A stretch of 64,000 nucleotides of DNA from Bacteroides pyogenes_A (GCF_048595595.1 NZ_CP184347.1), one strand, 5' to 3'. Positions 26,509 through 35,578 are shown, counted from the stretch's first letter. The notes: generated by a model not told the origin, from the letters alone. Numbers and translations are program-made.

Positions 26509-27189
26509 TTATTCCTTGTCACCCAGATAATTCCATACCAGAGCGCTGAAAGCCGCTCCGACAAACGGGGCTACGATAAACAGCCACAACTGCGATAGCG
26601 CGGCTCCCCCTTGGAATAAAGCCGGACCGATGCTGCGGGCGGGATTTACGGAAGTGCCTGTGATGGGAATACACACGATGTGTATCAGCACCAGACTCAG
26701 ACCAATGGCAAGCCCTGCCAGAGAGCCTGCCCCGTTCTTCGAAGAGGTAGCTCCCAAGACCACTAATACAAAGATAAAAGTAAACACCGCTTCGGCGATA
26801 AAGGCCTGCAACATTTCACCGTCTCCGAAACCATTTGCTCCCGTGGCAGTGGGGCCGTCGTATGCTCCGGTAGATATCAGCGCGAACAAAACAGTCGATC
26901 CGATAATGGCGCCAATGACTTGGAAAAGCATGTACATACCCGCTTCTTTCCCGTTCATACGTCCCGACAGAAAAACTCCCAAAGTAATAGCCGGATTAAT
27001 GTGGCATCCCGAAACACCGCCGATGGCATAAGCCATAGCCACCACCGAAAGGCCGAAAGCCAGCGCGACACCTATTGTTCCGACACCGGCACCCACTGTT
27101 CCTGCAACACTTCCTGCGAAAACTGCGCTACCGCAACCCATTAGAACGAGCACCATCGTCCCGATCATTTCTGCAATGTACTTTTTCAT
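26509..27189 (-). CDS. aqpZ: Aquaporin Z (MIP family water channel)
   Basis: 226 residues, six membrane helices and two half-helices each with an NPA box: HINPAITLG (NPA at 65-67) and SVNPARSIGP (about 186-188). The Arg after the second NPA and the His two residues before the first fit the water-selective AqpZ filter rather than glycerol facilitators. Inner-membrane osmotic water channel. Monocistronic, with a strong promoter at 27221-27251. Confidence 0.93.
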   Translation of the reverse strand: MKKYIAEMIGTMVLVLMGCGSAVFAGSVAGTVGAGVGTIGVALAFGLSVVAMAYAIGGVSGCHINPAITLGVFLSGRMNGKEAGMYMLFQVIGAIIGSTVLFALISTGAYDGPTATGANGFGDGEMLQAFIAEAVFTFIFVLVVLGATSSKNGAGSLAGLAIGLSLVLIHIVCIPITGTSVNPARSIGPALFQGGAALSQLWLFIVAPFVGAAFSALVWNYLGDKE

Positions 27190-27220
27190 AACTATTGAAT
27201 TAAAATATTAATACACAACT

Positions 27221-27251
27221 CAAAGATAGGATTTCCGCACCAGAAATCAAA
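27221..27251 (-). promoter_or_regulatory. aqpZ promoter
   Basis: On the minus strand TTTG (27248-27251), 19 bp, TATCTTTG (27221-27228): a full consensus Bacteroides promoter, about 32 bp before the ATG. Confidence 0.8.
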
Positions 27252-27358
27252 GTTTTTCATCGCTTTTTAAATCGGTCTGCCCTGCTTTCTCCTGCAACAA
27301 ACACTCTTTTTCAGGTTCACCGGCCGCCATTTCTCCTCAAATACCGTGCATCACCCTC

Positions 27359-28285
27359 CTACAACAGATACTGGGCACTCTTCAACGAAAGCATCTCTTT
27401 CGGCACGGCGGCGAGTATCTCTTCTTTCAGCACGGCAAGCAGACTGAAGCGTATAAAGTCTTTACCGGTGACCAAGACGATTTCGCGCGTGGGACGGGGG
27501 ATGGCAAACGGACGCACCAACTCGCTCTGCCCGCCGGTCAGTTGCATCAAAGCCAGTTCGGGGATAAACGTGATTCCTTTGCCACTCTCTACCATCCGCA
27601 TGAAAGTTTCCATGCTCCCCAGACGGTAGGCCATCTGGCTTACCTTCACCGCTTCCATGCGACAAAACCTCACCAACTGGTCGCGGAAGCAATGCCCTTC
27701 GTCCAATAGCCACAAACGCTCGCCCGTCACGTCTGCCGTGCGGATGAGATCTTTCTTAAACAACGCCTCACTGCGCGAAACATAAACATAGAACTGCTCG
27801 TAGAACAGCGTTTCCTCCCTCAGCATCTGGTCGTCCGACCTGCTGGCGACGATTGCCGCATCGAGTTCGCCGGCATGCAGCGCCTGCAAGATATCGTGCG
27901 TTTTCATTTCCGTCACGCGGATGTCCAGCTCTGGATATTTCTCTATCAATTGAGGAAAAAAACGGGGAAGCAGATAGGGAGAAATTGTAGGTAGCACGCC
28001 CAAGCGGAAAATGCCAGATACGGTCTGCTTCTCCTCGCTGATTATCTCTTTCACGTGCGCCGCCTGAGACAGCACGATACGTGCCTGCCCGATTACTTTC
28101 TCCCCCACGGCTGTGGGGCATACAGGCTGAACCGCTCTGTCGAACAACTTCACTCCCAACTCCTCTTCGAGCTTCTGGATCATTGCGCTCAAAGTGGGCT
28201 GCGTCACCCGGCAATGCTCGGCGGCACGTGCAAAATGGCGGAAACGGTCGACCGCCAAAACATACTCCAATTGTTGTATCGTCAT
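27359..28285 (-). CDS. oxyR: LysR-type peroxide sensor OxyR
   Basis: 308 residues. Winged helix-turn-helix at 1-60 (YVLAVDRFRHFARAAEHCRV, TLSAMIQKLEEELGVKLFDR) and a LysR substrate domain. The redox pair is at Cys199 and Cys208 (GHCFRDQLVRFC), the same numbering as E. coli OxyR, where hydrogen peroxide forms the disulfide that activates transcription. It is divergent from dps, and the shared spacer carries two ATAG-type half-operator pairs. So peroxide response with dps as target and likely autoregulation. Confidence 0.95.
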   Translation of the reverse strand: MTIQQLEYVLAVDRFRHFARAAEHCRVTQPTLSAMIQKLEEELGVKLFDRAVQPVCPTAVGEKVIGQARIVLSQAAHVKEIISEEKQTVSGIFRLGVLPTISPYLLPRFFPQLIEKYPELDIRVTEMKTHDILQALHAGELDAAIVASRSDDQMLREETLFYEQFYVYVSRSEALFKKDLIRTADVTGERLWLLDEGHCFRDQLVRFCRMEAVKVSQMAYRLGSMETFMRMVESGKGITFIPELALMQLTGGQSELVRPFAIPRPTREIVLVTGKDFIRFSLLAVLKEEILAAVPKEMLSLKSAQYLL

Positions 28286-28305
28286 CTATAAAAAACTGTT
28301 TATAT

Positions 28306-28341
28306 ATAGAAATATTCTATGCAAAGATAGAAATTTTCAGT
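28306..28341. promoter_or_regulatory. Candidate OxyR operator between oxyR and dps
   Basis: ATAG-N7-CTAT at 28306-28320, followed 21 bp on by ATAG-N7-CAGT at 28327-28341. This spacing of about two helical turns and the half-site sequence fit the ATAGnt/anCTAT tandem OxyR operator. It overlaps the oxyR -7 element and ends at the dps -33 element. Confidence 0.65.
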
Positions 28342-28352
28342 TTGACACCAAT
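28322..28352 (-). promoter_or_regulatory. oxyR promoter
   Basis: On the minus strand ATTG (28349-28352), 19 bp, TATCTTTG (28322-28329). Lies within the candidate operator, which suggests negative autoregulation. Confidence 0.65.
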
Positions 28353-28372
28353 TACTTTTTCCACTATCTTTG
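28341..28372 (+). promoter_or_regulatory. dps promoter
   Basis: TTTG (28341-28344), 20 bp, TATCTTTG (28365-28372): full consensus, placed immediately downstream of the candidate OxyR operator, as expected for activation. Confidence 0.8.
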
Positions 28373-28423
28373 CAGTAACATAAAATAAAGAATAAGTATA
28401 AATCATTTAAAAACAATAAGAAT

Positions 28424-28900
28424 ATGAAAACATTAGCATTTATCCAATTGACCGAGTCGGAAGCCAACAAAGTAGTAAGCTCTTTGCAGCAGTTATTGGC
28501 AGACTTCCAGATTTATTACACCAACCTCCGCGGTTTCCACTGGAACATCCAAGGCCCGGAATTCTTCGTTCTCCACAGCCAGTTTGAGAAAATGTACGAC
28601 GACGTAGCTGAAAAGGTGGACGAGATCGCCGAACGTATTCTGACATTGGGCGGTACTCCCGCCAGCAAATTCAGCGATTACCTGAAACTGGCAAACATCA
28701 ACGAAGTAGATAAAGTGACCAACGGAACGGAAGCCTTGCAACACGTACTTCAGTCCATCAGCCTCCTGATCGGTGAAGAGCGCAAAGTGTTGTCAGTAGC
28801 TTCTCAAGCGGGCGACGAAGTTACCGTTTCGCTGATGAGCGATTACCTGAAAGAACAGGAAAAGCTGGTTTGGATGCTGACGGCATACAGCAAGAAGTAA
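28424..28900 (+). CDS. dps: Dps-family ferritin-like DNA-protection protein
   Basis: 158 residues, four-helix bundle. The ferroxidase signature of Dps is seen as YYTNLRGFHWNIQGPEFFVLH (split; His and Trp about residues 37-38) and FEKMYDDVAEKVDEIAERI (Asp and Glu ligands about 63-70). Dodecamer that oxidises Fe2+ with hydrogen peroxide and stores iron, protecting DNA. Divergent from oxyR and with an OxyR-like operator at its promoter. The transcript probably runs to the terminator at 29217-29275, so its 3' UTR contains an 18-bp tandem repeat. Confidence 0.93.
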   Translation: MKTLAFIQLTESEANKVVSSLQQLLADFQIYYTNLRGFHWNIQGPEFFVLHSQFEKMYDDVAEKVDEIAERILTLGGTPASKFSDYLKLANINEVDKVTNGTEALQHVLQSISLLIGEERKVLSVASQAGDEVTVSLMSDYLKEQEKLVWMLTAYSKK

Positions 28901-29090
28901 AGTCCGAATCACAAGCGAAGTCCGGATAAGGAGCGAACTCAAGTAAGAACGAAGTCCGGGTAAGAAGCAAAATCCGGAGAACAAGCGAAAACCCGACAAG
29001 AAGCGAGGTCCGGGTAAAAAGCAAAATCTGGGTGAAAGCAGAACTTCGAACAAAAAGCAAAAGCAGAAGCAAAAGGTGAAGGCCGGAACA
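28900..29090 (+). repeat. 18-bp degenerate tandem repeat in the dps 3' region
   Basis: About ten copies of an 18-bp unit like aagtccgggtaagaagca start right at the dps stop codon. Copies vary at several positions but keep the period. The unit resembles the last codons of dps plus the stop (agcaagaagtaaagtccg), so the array may have grown from the gene end. Confidence 0.75.
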
Positions 29091-29216
29091 TGACTTTCTG
29101 CAACCGAATGCGTGCATTTTCATAGAAGTCGATCAGAGGAGTCTGCGAAGACGTACAATCTGCGACGTGATACCGGAATAAAAACGTATGAAAGACAATC
29201 CTGAGCTCCGCATAAA

Positions 29217-29275
29217 ACAGAGAGTACCGTTTTAAACCTGCTTTTACAGGAAAAACGGTACTCTCTGTTCTTTTG
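29217..29275. terminator. Strong bidirectional terminator
   Basis: Arms ACAGAGAGTACCGTTTT and AAAACGGTACTCTCTGT (about 17 bp) around a small inner CCTG/CAGG hairpin, followed by a short T run. Confidence 0.85.
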
Positions 29276-29338
29276 ATCGAGAGCACACGCCAAAAACTTC
29301 CGGTTAAAACTGAACGTTTAAAAGCTGGAAACAGATTG

Positions 29339-29565
29339 CGGACAGGCTTGTTTTGTTGCCAGTCTAGCCTCTTTCGTTCAATGCTTACAACGAGGATCTG
29401 TTACGGACAGGCTTGTTTTATTGCCGGTCTATTCAGTATGCCAGAATATTAGCGACGCTCCGGTGTTGCGAACAGACTACTTATGCTATTGCCGGGTTAT
29501 ACGGTTCCGCCAGAATATTAACGATACTCCGGTGTACGCGCAGACTTATGTTATTGCCACCTTTC
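29339..29565. repeat. ~65-70-bp diverged tandem repeats
   Basis: CGGACAGGCTTGTTTT starts at 29339 and 29404; related blocks ending in TTATGCTATTGCC and TTATGTTATTGCC follow near 29467 and 29537. GCCAGAATATTA occurs at 29440 and 29509. So about four diverged units of 65-70 bp fill the spacer before the TPR gene; no gene is seen in 29276-29670. Confidence 0.65.
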
Positions 29566-29670
29566 CATTACCTTAAGAGCAGATCGGTTTTTCACCAAAA
29601 TCCATTGTTGAAGCATTTATCGATAACGACCCGTAGCCGCAAGAACAGTTCCGGGCTCGCCCGCAATCCA

Positions 29671-31392
29671 CTATTTGCAGTATTTGCCAATCAAGTCATC
29701 CGTGTTCGTATCGCCCAGTTCTTTGGCTTTCTTAAAGTTGGCGCAAGCCTCATCCATGCGCTTCAGCTGCACAAGGCAAACCCCTATCAGGCGGTAAGCT
29801 TCGGCATACTGGGGTTCCGCCTTCAGCACACGGTTGAGCATCTCTATGGCTTCTTCATAGCGACTTACCCGCAGATTGATTACCGCCTGATCTACTTGAT
29901 AAGCCAATTCTTTGGGATTCAATTCCACCGCCTTCGCTATATCGTCCAACGCCCGTTGGTACTGACGGGCTTTCATGGCTGCCTGATGGCGGTAATAATA
30001 AAAAAGGTCGTTCACAGCGCCGTTCACCGCCTTATGGTATGCGTCGTAATCAGCCAGCGCGTCCCTTCCCCGTTCGGCATTCATGTACATCGTTGCCCGT
30101 TCGAGCAGATAAGGAGCCTCATCGGCGGTGACCGGCTGCGGGCAACGGGCAATGCAACTGTCCATCAATGCTATCACTTCTTTCGGATCGGCTTTCAACA
30201 ACTCTTTCGTTTTTGCAGCGCTAAAGAAAGTGGCGGGCGAAGCAAGATTGCCGGCATTCACCCTCTCGTAGCAGGCCAATGCCCCCGCATAATCCTGTTT
30301 TGCAAACAGGATATCCCCTTCCAACTGGACGTAAACGGGCAGATCGTTGATAGCCCGCGCTTCACGCACATTCGCCAGCGCCGTGTCGTATGTCCAGTCT
30401 TTATACGTGTTCTCAGGCTTGCCCAACCGGTAGCCATACTGTAGCTTGGCGATGCTGTAATACACATCATCTTTCTTTCCGGCAGTCTTCAACGCCCGTT
30501 CTATATCCGCCGAAGCTTTATCGAGCAGCGAGGGGGCGTTCTGTGCGTTTCCCGCATAGTAATTCGCCCGACGCATATAGCCGTCCGCACTGTTGGGATA
30601 CTGAAGCACAAAATCATCAAGCACCGCCTCATACTCCGGAGCAGAAAGTTGCGTAGACGCCATAAACAGATACACCAACGCCTGCTCCTCCGTGTCGGGC
30701 AGTCCCTTGCAGATGCCGATGCTTCTCAGCGTAGCGTCTGCCAATGACAGAGCATTGGTTTTCTGCGCCATCGCAAAGTCTGTCCCTACGGCATAAGACA
30801 CGGTAGCAGTATCCGCTCCCGATGATTTTTGGGCAATGCCAAACACCCTACCGACGGCATCGACCACCGGACAGCTCACCATTTTCTCTTTCAAAGGCAG
30901 ATCCAGCGTATAGTAATGATATTCCCCGCCGACTTTGCTCACCTCTTTCACCTTACCCGAAACACAGGCAATGCTTTTCTGCGTAGAATAAGGAAGCAAC
31001 CATACAGCCGACCCCTCAGCAGGCATATCCTCTGCCGGTTTCAATGCCGGCACTTTCTTGCCGACAATATCGACGCGGAATTTAACGACATCGTACATGT
31101 CATCCGCTCCCAGAATCCGGCCGACGGGCATCTGCTTTCCTTCGGCAGAGATGATAACGGCACGCTCCGCACCTTTGAAAAGTGTGTAGTCGGACAAAGC
31201 CAACCCCTCTTCCGATACGAAAAAACCGTTGCCGGTATTCAGGATTTTACCCTCTTTATCGTAAGTCACTACCGAAAAAACCGCTTGTTTCGCCTTTTCC
31301 ACCCATTTGGGAGTTTGCGCGTGGCTCCCCTCCGTCAAGGAGAGAAGCACAAGAGGCAGCACCAATAACTTTCTCAACTTTATCATAATCAT
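29671..31392 (-). CDS. Secreted trypsin-fold pseudo-protease with TPR repeats
   Basis: 573 residues with a cleavable signal peptide (LLVLPLVLLSLTEGSHAQ). Residues about 30-200 follow the HtrA-like trypsin fold (GFFVSEEGLALSDYTLFKGA, DMYDVVKFRV, VVDAVGRVFGIAQ). The usual catalytic His (as in TNxHV) is Tyr here, and the G-x-S-G-G loop is replaced by MVSCPV, so it looks catalytically dead. From about 215 to the end there are TPR repeats, clear in AVELNPKELAYQVDQAVIN and VLKAEPQYAEAYRLIGVCL. Probably a periplasmic scaffold. Its ATG overlaps the rlmB stop by ATGA, so the two are translationally coupled. Confidence 0.8.
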   Translation of the reverse strand: MIMIKLRKLLVLPLVLLSLTEGSHAQTPKWVEKAKQAVFSVVTYDKEGKILNTGNGFFVSEEGLALSDYTLFKGAERAVIISAEGKQMPVGRILGADDMYDVVKFRVDIVGKKVPALKPAEDMPAEGSAVWLLPYSTQKSIACVSGKVKEVSKVGGEYHYYTLDLPLKEKMVSCPVVDAVGRVFGIAQKSSGADTATVSYAVGTDFAMAQKTNALSLADATLRSIGICKGLPDTEEQALVYLFMASTQLSAPEYEAVLDDFVLQYPNSADGYMRRANYYAGNAQNAPSLLDKASADIERALKTAGKKDDVYYSIAKLQYGYRLGKPENTYKDWTYDTALANVREARAINDLPVYVQLEGDILFAKQDYAGALACYERVNAGNLASPATFFSAAKTKELLKADPKEVIALMDSCIARCPQPVTADEAPYLLERATMYMNAERGRDALADYDAYHKAVNGAVNDLFYYYRHQAAMKARQYQRALDDIAKAVELNPKELAYQVDQAVINLRVSRYEEAIEMLNRVLKAEPQYAEAYRLIGVCLVQLKRMDEACANFKKAKELGDTNTDDLIGKYCK

Positions 31393-32201
31393 TCCATTCT
31401 TTGTTTCACAGCTTCATAAATCAATATACCGGCAGCTACCGATACGTTAAGCGATTCGATACTCCCCAGCACCGGAATCTTCACCCATTCATCGCATAAG
31501 GCCAGATTATCGTACGAAACTCCTGTATCCTCCGCTCCCATGATGATGCACAGCGGACCTTTGTAATCAGCTTTCGAGTAGTCGTAGTCGCCTTTTTCGG
31601 TGGCAGCCACAATGCGAAATCCGCTATCCTTGAGGTATTGCAAGGTCGTGCGCAGGCTCTGTTCACGACACACGGGAAGCGTATGCAACGCCCCGGCCGA
31701 AGTTTTCACGGCATCGGCATTTACCGTTACGCTTCCGCGCGCGGGAATAATCACGGCATCCACAGCCGCGCACTCGCAAGTGCGGGCAATAGCTCCGAAA
31801 TTGCGCACATCGGTCACACCGTCAAGCATCACGAAGAAAGGGTTCTTTCCCTCTTCAAACAAGAACGGCACGAGGTCTTCCGTCTTCTGATACGTCACGG
31901 AAGAGATGAAAGCGACCACTCCCTGATGATTTTTCCGGGTGATACGGTTGATGCGCTCCACCGGTACGCGCTGAACGGGAATCAGCGTTCCCTTCAGAGC
32001 AGCAAACAGTTCTTTCGACAAATCGCTTTGTATATCCTTCTTTACCAGAATCTTGTCTATCTCTTTTCCCGCCTGAACCGCTTCTATCACGGCACGCACG
32101 CCGAATATCATCTGCGGTTCCTCATGGCTGCGAAGCTCCCCTTTCACCTCTTTCGAGGATCCGGCAGACGAGTTGCTTTTGTTTTTTCTTTTATATTCCA
32201 T
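31389..32201 (-). CDS. rlmB: 23S rRNA (guanosine-2'-O-)-methyltransferase, TrmH/SpoU family
   Basis: 270 residues. A short charged N-terminal tail (about 1-30) precedes the substrate-binding domain (MIFGVRAVIEAVQAGKEIDKI) and a SPOUT knot domain with FVMLDGVTDVRNFGAIARTC (motif 1, about 130-150), CIIMGAEDTGVS (motif 2) and IPVLGSIESLNVSVAAGILI (motif 3). Methylates the ribose of G2251 in the 23S P-loop by homology; other SpoU targets are possible. Cytoplasmic. First gene of a pair with the pseudo-protease gene. Confidence 0.9.
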   Translation of the reverse strand: MEYKRKNKSNSSAGSSKEVKGELRSHEEPQMIFGVRAVIEAVQAGKEIDKILVKKDIQSDLSKELFAALKGTLIPVQRVPVERINRITRKNHQGVVAFISSVTYQKTEDLVPFLFEEGKNPFFVMLDGVTDVRNFGAIARTCECAAVDAVIIPARGSVTVNADAVKTSAGALHTLPVCREQSLRTTLQYLKDSGFRIVAATEKGDYDYSKADYKGPLCIIMGAEDTGVSYDNLALCDEWVKIPVLGSIESLNVSVAAGILIYEAVKQRME

Positions 32202-32269
32202 ACATTTATATCCTTAATTTTGTTATTATTTCACTCTCACCGGACCATATTTGTCCGCGCCCTCTCAAA

Positions 32270-32640
32270 GCGTTGTTCTTGCGGCAGGCGGGTTCTCCGG
32301 CTACCGTAAGCAAACTCCCGGCTTTCAGCAGGTTGAAAGGAAGATCATTATCACCTCACTGCAAATACATCGCCGGCAACATCTTACATCGGCTTTACAC
32401 AAAGGGGCTCCCGCTTTCAACAAAAAGGAGAGTCAGTCTCAACTCACTGCAAATACCTGCCTGACAACATTCTGCATCAGCTCCTCCGAAAGACTTCCCG
32501 CTTTCAACAAAAGGAGAATCAGCTTTAACTCACTGCAAATACCTGCCTAACAACATTCTGCATCAACTCCTCCGAAAGACTTCCCGCTTTCATCAAAAGA
32601 AGAAGCCGGCCTCCTCCCCTCTGCATACGAACCCGGAATC
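32270..32640. repeat. ~86-bp imperfect tandem repeat, three copies
   Basis: CTCACTGCAAATAC begins units at 32355, 32443 and 32529 (88 and 86 bp apart). The last two copies are nearly identical through CTCCTCCGAAAGACTTCCCG; the first is more diverged. Occupies the spacer between recN and rlmB (32202-32677); no gene seen there. Confidence 0.8.
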
Positions 32641-32677
32641 TGCGAAAAAACATATCGCTTTTGAGGACTTTCAATCC

Positions 32678-34339
32678 CTAACCGAGTTTCAACAATGCTC
32701 TCGCGTTATCGAGCGCGGCGTCCATCAGCGTCGCCCCGCTCAGCATGTGCGCAATTTCCTCTACCCTTTCTTCATCGGTCAGCCTGCGGATATGGCTGTT
32801 TGTTTCCGTATCGCTGTCTTTCTTATATACTTTGTAGTGCGCTGAGCCCCGCGCCGCTATCTGCGGCAAATGCGTAATACTGATCACCTGACGGTTGCTG
32901 TCGCCCATCTCCTGCATAATATCCGCCATGCGGTCGGCTATCTCACCGGAGACTCCGGTATCTATTTCATCGAATATGATCGTTGGAAGCTTCACGGCTC
33001 CCGCAATCATCGCCTTGACGGAAAGCATCACACGAGCTATCTCGCCCCCCGAAGCCACGGAAGAGATATTCTGCAACAAACCGTTCTTGTTGGCAGAAAA
33101 CAAAAACGCCACCGTATCCTCCCCCTGCATGCCGGGCTCTTTCCTGAGTCCCATCTCCACTTGGAAACGTACGTTGGGCATACCCAACGGAACGAGCCGG
33201 GCAGCCAACTGCCTCTCCGCCTCACGGGCAGCTTCCGTGCGGGAGCGAGTCAGCAACGCCGCCTGCGCCTTCACTTGTCCGTACTGCGAGTCGCGAAGCG
33301 CGGTAAGCTCCGCAATGCGGTCGTCATACGAAGTGATGTCCGACAACCTCTTACGGTATTCGTCCGCCAGCGCCATCAACTCCTCCAGCGTTTGCACCCG
33401 GTGCTTCTGCTGCAACAAATAAATCAGGTTCAAACGTTCGTTCGCCTCTGCGAGCCGTTCGGGGTCGAACTCCACATTCTCCGCCCGTGACGATATTTCC
33501 TGCGAAAGATCTTTCAGTTCGATGTAAGCACTTTCCATACGCCCGTGCAATTCTTCGGCGGGCTGATACACTTTCCGCAAACCATGCAGTATGTTCAGGT
33601 TTTCCTTCAACAGAGAAAGCATCCCTCCCTCATCCGAAGCGAACATCTGTTCAATGCCGTAAAGCCCCGCCTTGATTTCTTCGGCATGGCTCAGCAATTC
33701 CACCTCCTGTTCCCATAATTCCTGCTCCCCTTCCGTCAAACGCGCTTCATCGAGCTGCTCCAATTGGAAACGGATATAATCCTCGTCCGCCCGGTTCTGT
33801 CCGGCAAGCGCATGCAGTTCCGCCAATTCGCGCTCCGTCCGCTTCCATTCTCCGTACAGCGAACGGTATTTCTCCAACACGGCGTCATTGCGCGCCAATA
33901 TATCGAGCACATTCAACTGGAAACCCTCCTGATTGAGCAACAGGTTCTGATGCTGTGAATGCACATCGACCAAAAGTTCGCCCAACTCCTTCATCTGTGC
34001 CAGTGAAGCCGGCGTATCGTTGATGAACGCCCTGCTCTTGCCGGAAGCCTGAACTTCGCGGCGCAAAATACACTCCCCGTCGTACTCCAGCTCGTTCTCT
34101 TCGAAGAAAGGACGCATCCCGTAGGCGGAAATGTCGAAACGCGCCTCGATGACACACTTCGACGCACCCAAACGGATGGCTTTCACATCGGCACGCTGGC
34201 CGAGCAGTAAGCCGATAGCTCCCAGCATGATGGATTTTCCCGCTCCCGTTTCGCCCGTAACAACCGAAAAACCGGAATCGAAACCGATATCCAGCTTTTC
34301 TATCAACGCATAATTTTGGATGTATAATGAACGTAACAT
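32678..34339 (-). CDS. recN: DNA repair protein RecN
   Basis: 553 residues, SMC-like. N-terminal ATPase half with Walker A GETGAGKS (29-36) after the typical MLRSLYIQNYALIEKLDIGF; two long coiled-coil arms in the middle (about 160-370); C-terminal half with the ABC signature SVASGGEIARVMLSVKAM and Walker B PTIIFDEIDTGVSGEIADRM, then QVISITHLPQIAA. Acts in double-strand-break repair. It follows coaBC with a 13-bp gap, in the leftward dnaN-exonuclease-coaBC-recN run. Confidence 0.96.
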   Translation of the reverse strand: MLRSLYIQNYALIEKLDIGFDSGFSVVTGETGAGKSIMLGAIGLLLGQRADVKAIRLGASKCVIEARFDISAYGMRPFFEENELEYDGECILRREVQASGKSRAFINDTPASLAQMKELGELLVDVHSQHQNLLLNQEGFQLNVLDILARNDAVLEKYRSLYGEWKRTERELAELHALAGQNRADEDYIRFQLEQLDEARLTEGEQELWEQEVELLSHAEEIKAGLYGIEQMFASDEGGMLSLLKENLNILHGLRKVYQPAEELHGRMESAYIELKDLSQEISSRAENVEFDPERLAEANERLNLIYLLQQKHRVQTLEELMALADEYRKRLSDITSYDDRIAELTALRDSQYGQVKAQAALLTRSRTEAAREAERQLAARLVPLGMPNVRFQVEMGLRKEPGMQGEDTVAFLFSANKNGLLQNISSVASGGEIARVMLSVKAMIAGAVKLPTIIFDEIDTGVSGEIADRMADIMQEMGDSNRQVISITHLPQIAARGSAHYKVYKKDSDTETNSHIRRLTDEERVEEIAHMLSGATLMDAALDNARALLKLG

Positions 34340-34352
34340 ACACTCTGCACCG

Positions 34353-35549
34353 TTATAACGACTTTACCAAACGGTCTATAATATCCCGCGCCACTTCTTT
34401 TTTGCTCTTCAAAGGATAATCCGTCCGCCCCTCCCTGTCGATGATGCTGATGCGGTTGGTATCGTGCCTGAAGCCCGCGCCCGCATCGTTGAGCGAATTG
34501 AGCACGATGAAGTCGAGGTTCTTGCGCTCGAGCTTTCCTTCGGCGTTCCGCTGTTCGTCATCGGTCTCAAGGGCAAAGCCCACCAGCAGTTGATTTTCCT
34601 TTTTCTCCCGTCCCAGACAGGCGGCGATATCCTTTGTCGGCTGAAGATGAAGCGTCAGCTCTCCCTCCTTTTCCCGTTTTATCTTCTTACCCGCTGCCTC
34701 AACGGGGCAGAAATCCGCCACTGCGGCGCAGAGAATAGCCGCGTCCGACTCCCGGAAATGCTCCGAAGCGGCTTCGTACATTTCGGCCGCCGACTCCACA
34801 TCTACCCGGCGAATGCGCGAATGACGCGCCTGCATCTGCACGGGACCCGCAATCAACGTTACGTCGGCTCCGCGACGGGCACACTCTTCGGCGAGGGCAA
34901 AACCCATCTTACCGGAAGAGTAATTACCGATAAAGCGGACAGGGTCTATCTTTTCGCAGGTCGGACCTGCCGTAATCATCACCTTCTTGCCTTGCAATTC
35001 GGGCGTAGCGGAGAAAAATTCATCCAGAACACGGATGATATTTTCGGGTTCCTCCATCCTCCCCTTTCCCACCAAGTGGCTGGCCAGTTCGCCCGTACCC
35101 GGTTCGATGATACGGTCGCCATAAGAACGCAGTGTATCGAGATTCTTTTGTGTAGAAGGATGCGCGTACATGTCGAGATCCATAGCCGGCGCCACGAACA
35201 CGGGCGCTTTGGCTGAGAGATAAGTCGTAATCAGCATATTGTCGGCAATTCCGTTCGCCATCTTGCCGATGGTGGCTGCCGTGGCAGGCGCAATCACCAT
35301 CGCGTCCGCCCATAAACCCAGATCAACGTGGCTGTTCCAAGTCCCGTCGCGCTGAGCGAAAAACTCGCTGATCACCGGTTTGCTCGTCAACGCCGAAAGA
35401 GTAATGGGCGTTATAAATTCTTTTCCTGCCGGAGTAATAACGACCTGTACCTCCGCGCCCTCCCTAATGAGCCCGCGAATAAGGTAACAGGCTTTATAAG
35501 CGGCAATACTCCCGGAAATTCCGAGAATGATCTTTTTTCCTTTAAGCAT
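34353..35549 (-). CDS. coaBC: Bifunctional phosphopantothenoylcysteine decarboxylase/synthetase
   Basis: 398 residues. N-terminal CoaC flavoprotein (1-180) with GISGSIAAYKACYLIRGL, the His in NSHVDLGLWADAM and PAMDLDMY; C-terminal CoaB (190-398) with VMITAGPTCEKIDPVRFI, YSSGKMGFALAEECARRGA and the KKENQLLVGFALET stretch. Makes 4'-phosphopantetheine from phosphopantothenate and cysteine in CoA synthesis, using CTP and FMN. Lies between the exonuclease and recN genes in one leftward unit. Confidence 0.96.
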   Translation of the reverse strand: MLKGKKIILGISGSIAAYKACYLIRGLIREGAEVQVVITPAGKEFITPITLSALTSKPVISEFFAQRDGTWNSHVDLGLWADAMVIAPATAATIGKMANGIADNMLITTYLSAKAPVFVAPAMDLDMYAHPSTQKNLDTLRSYGDRIIEPGTGELASHLVGKGRMEEPENIIRVLDEFFSATPELQGKKVMITAGPTCEKIDPVRFIGNYSSGKMGFALAEECARRGADVTLIAGPVQMQARHSRIRRVDVESAAEMYEAASEHFRESDAAILCAAVADFCPVEAAGKKIKREKEGELTLHLQPTKDIAACLGREKKENQLLVGFALETDDEQRNAEGKLERKNLDFIVLNSLNDAGAGFRHDTNRISIIDREGRTDYPLKSKKEVARDIIDRLVKSL

Positions 35550-35578
35550 TTTCAGTTCGCAGTTTTACGTTCTCCGGT

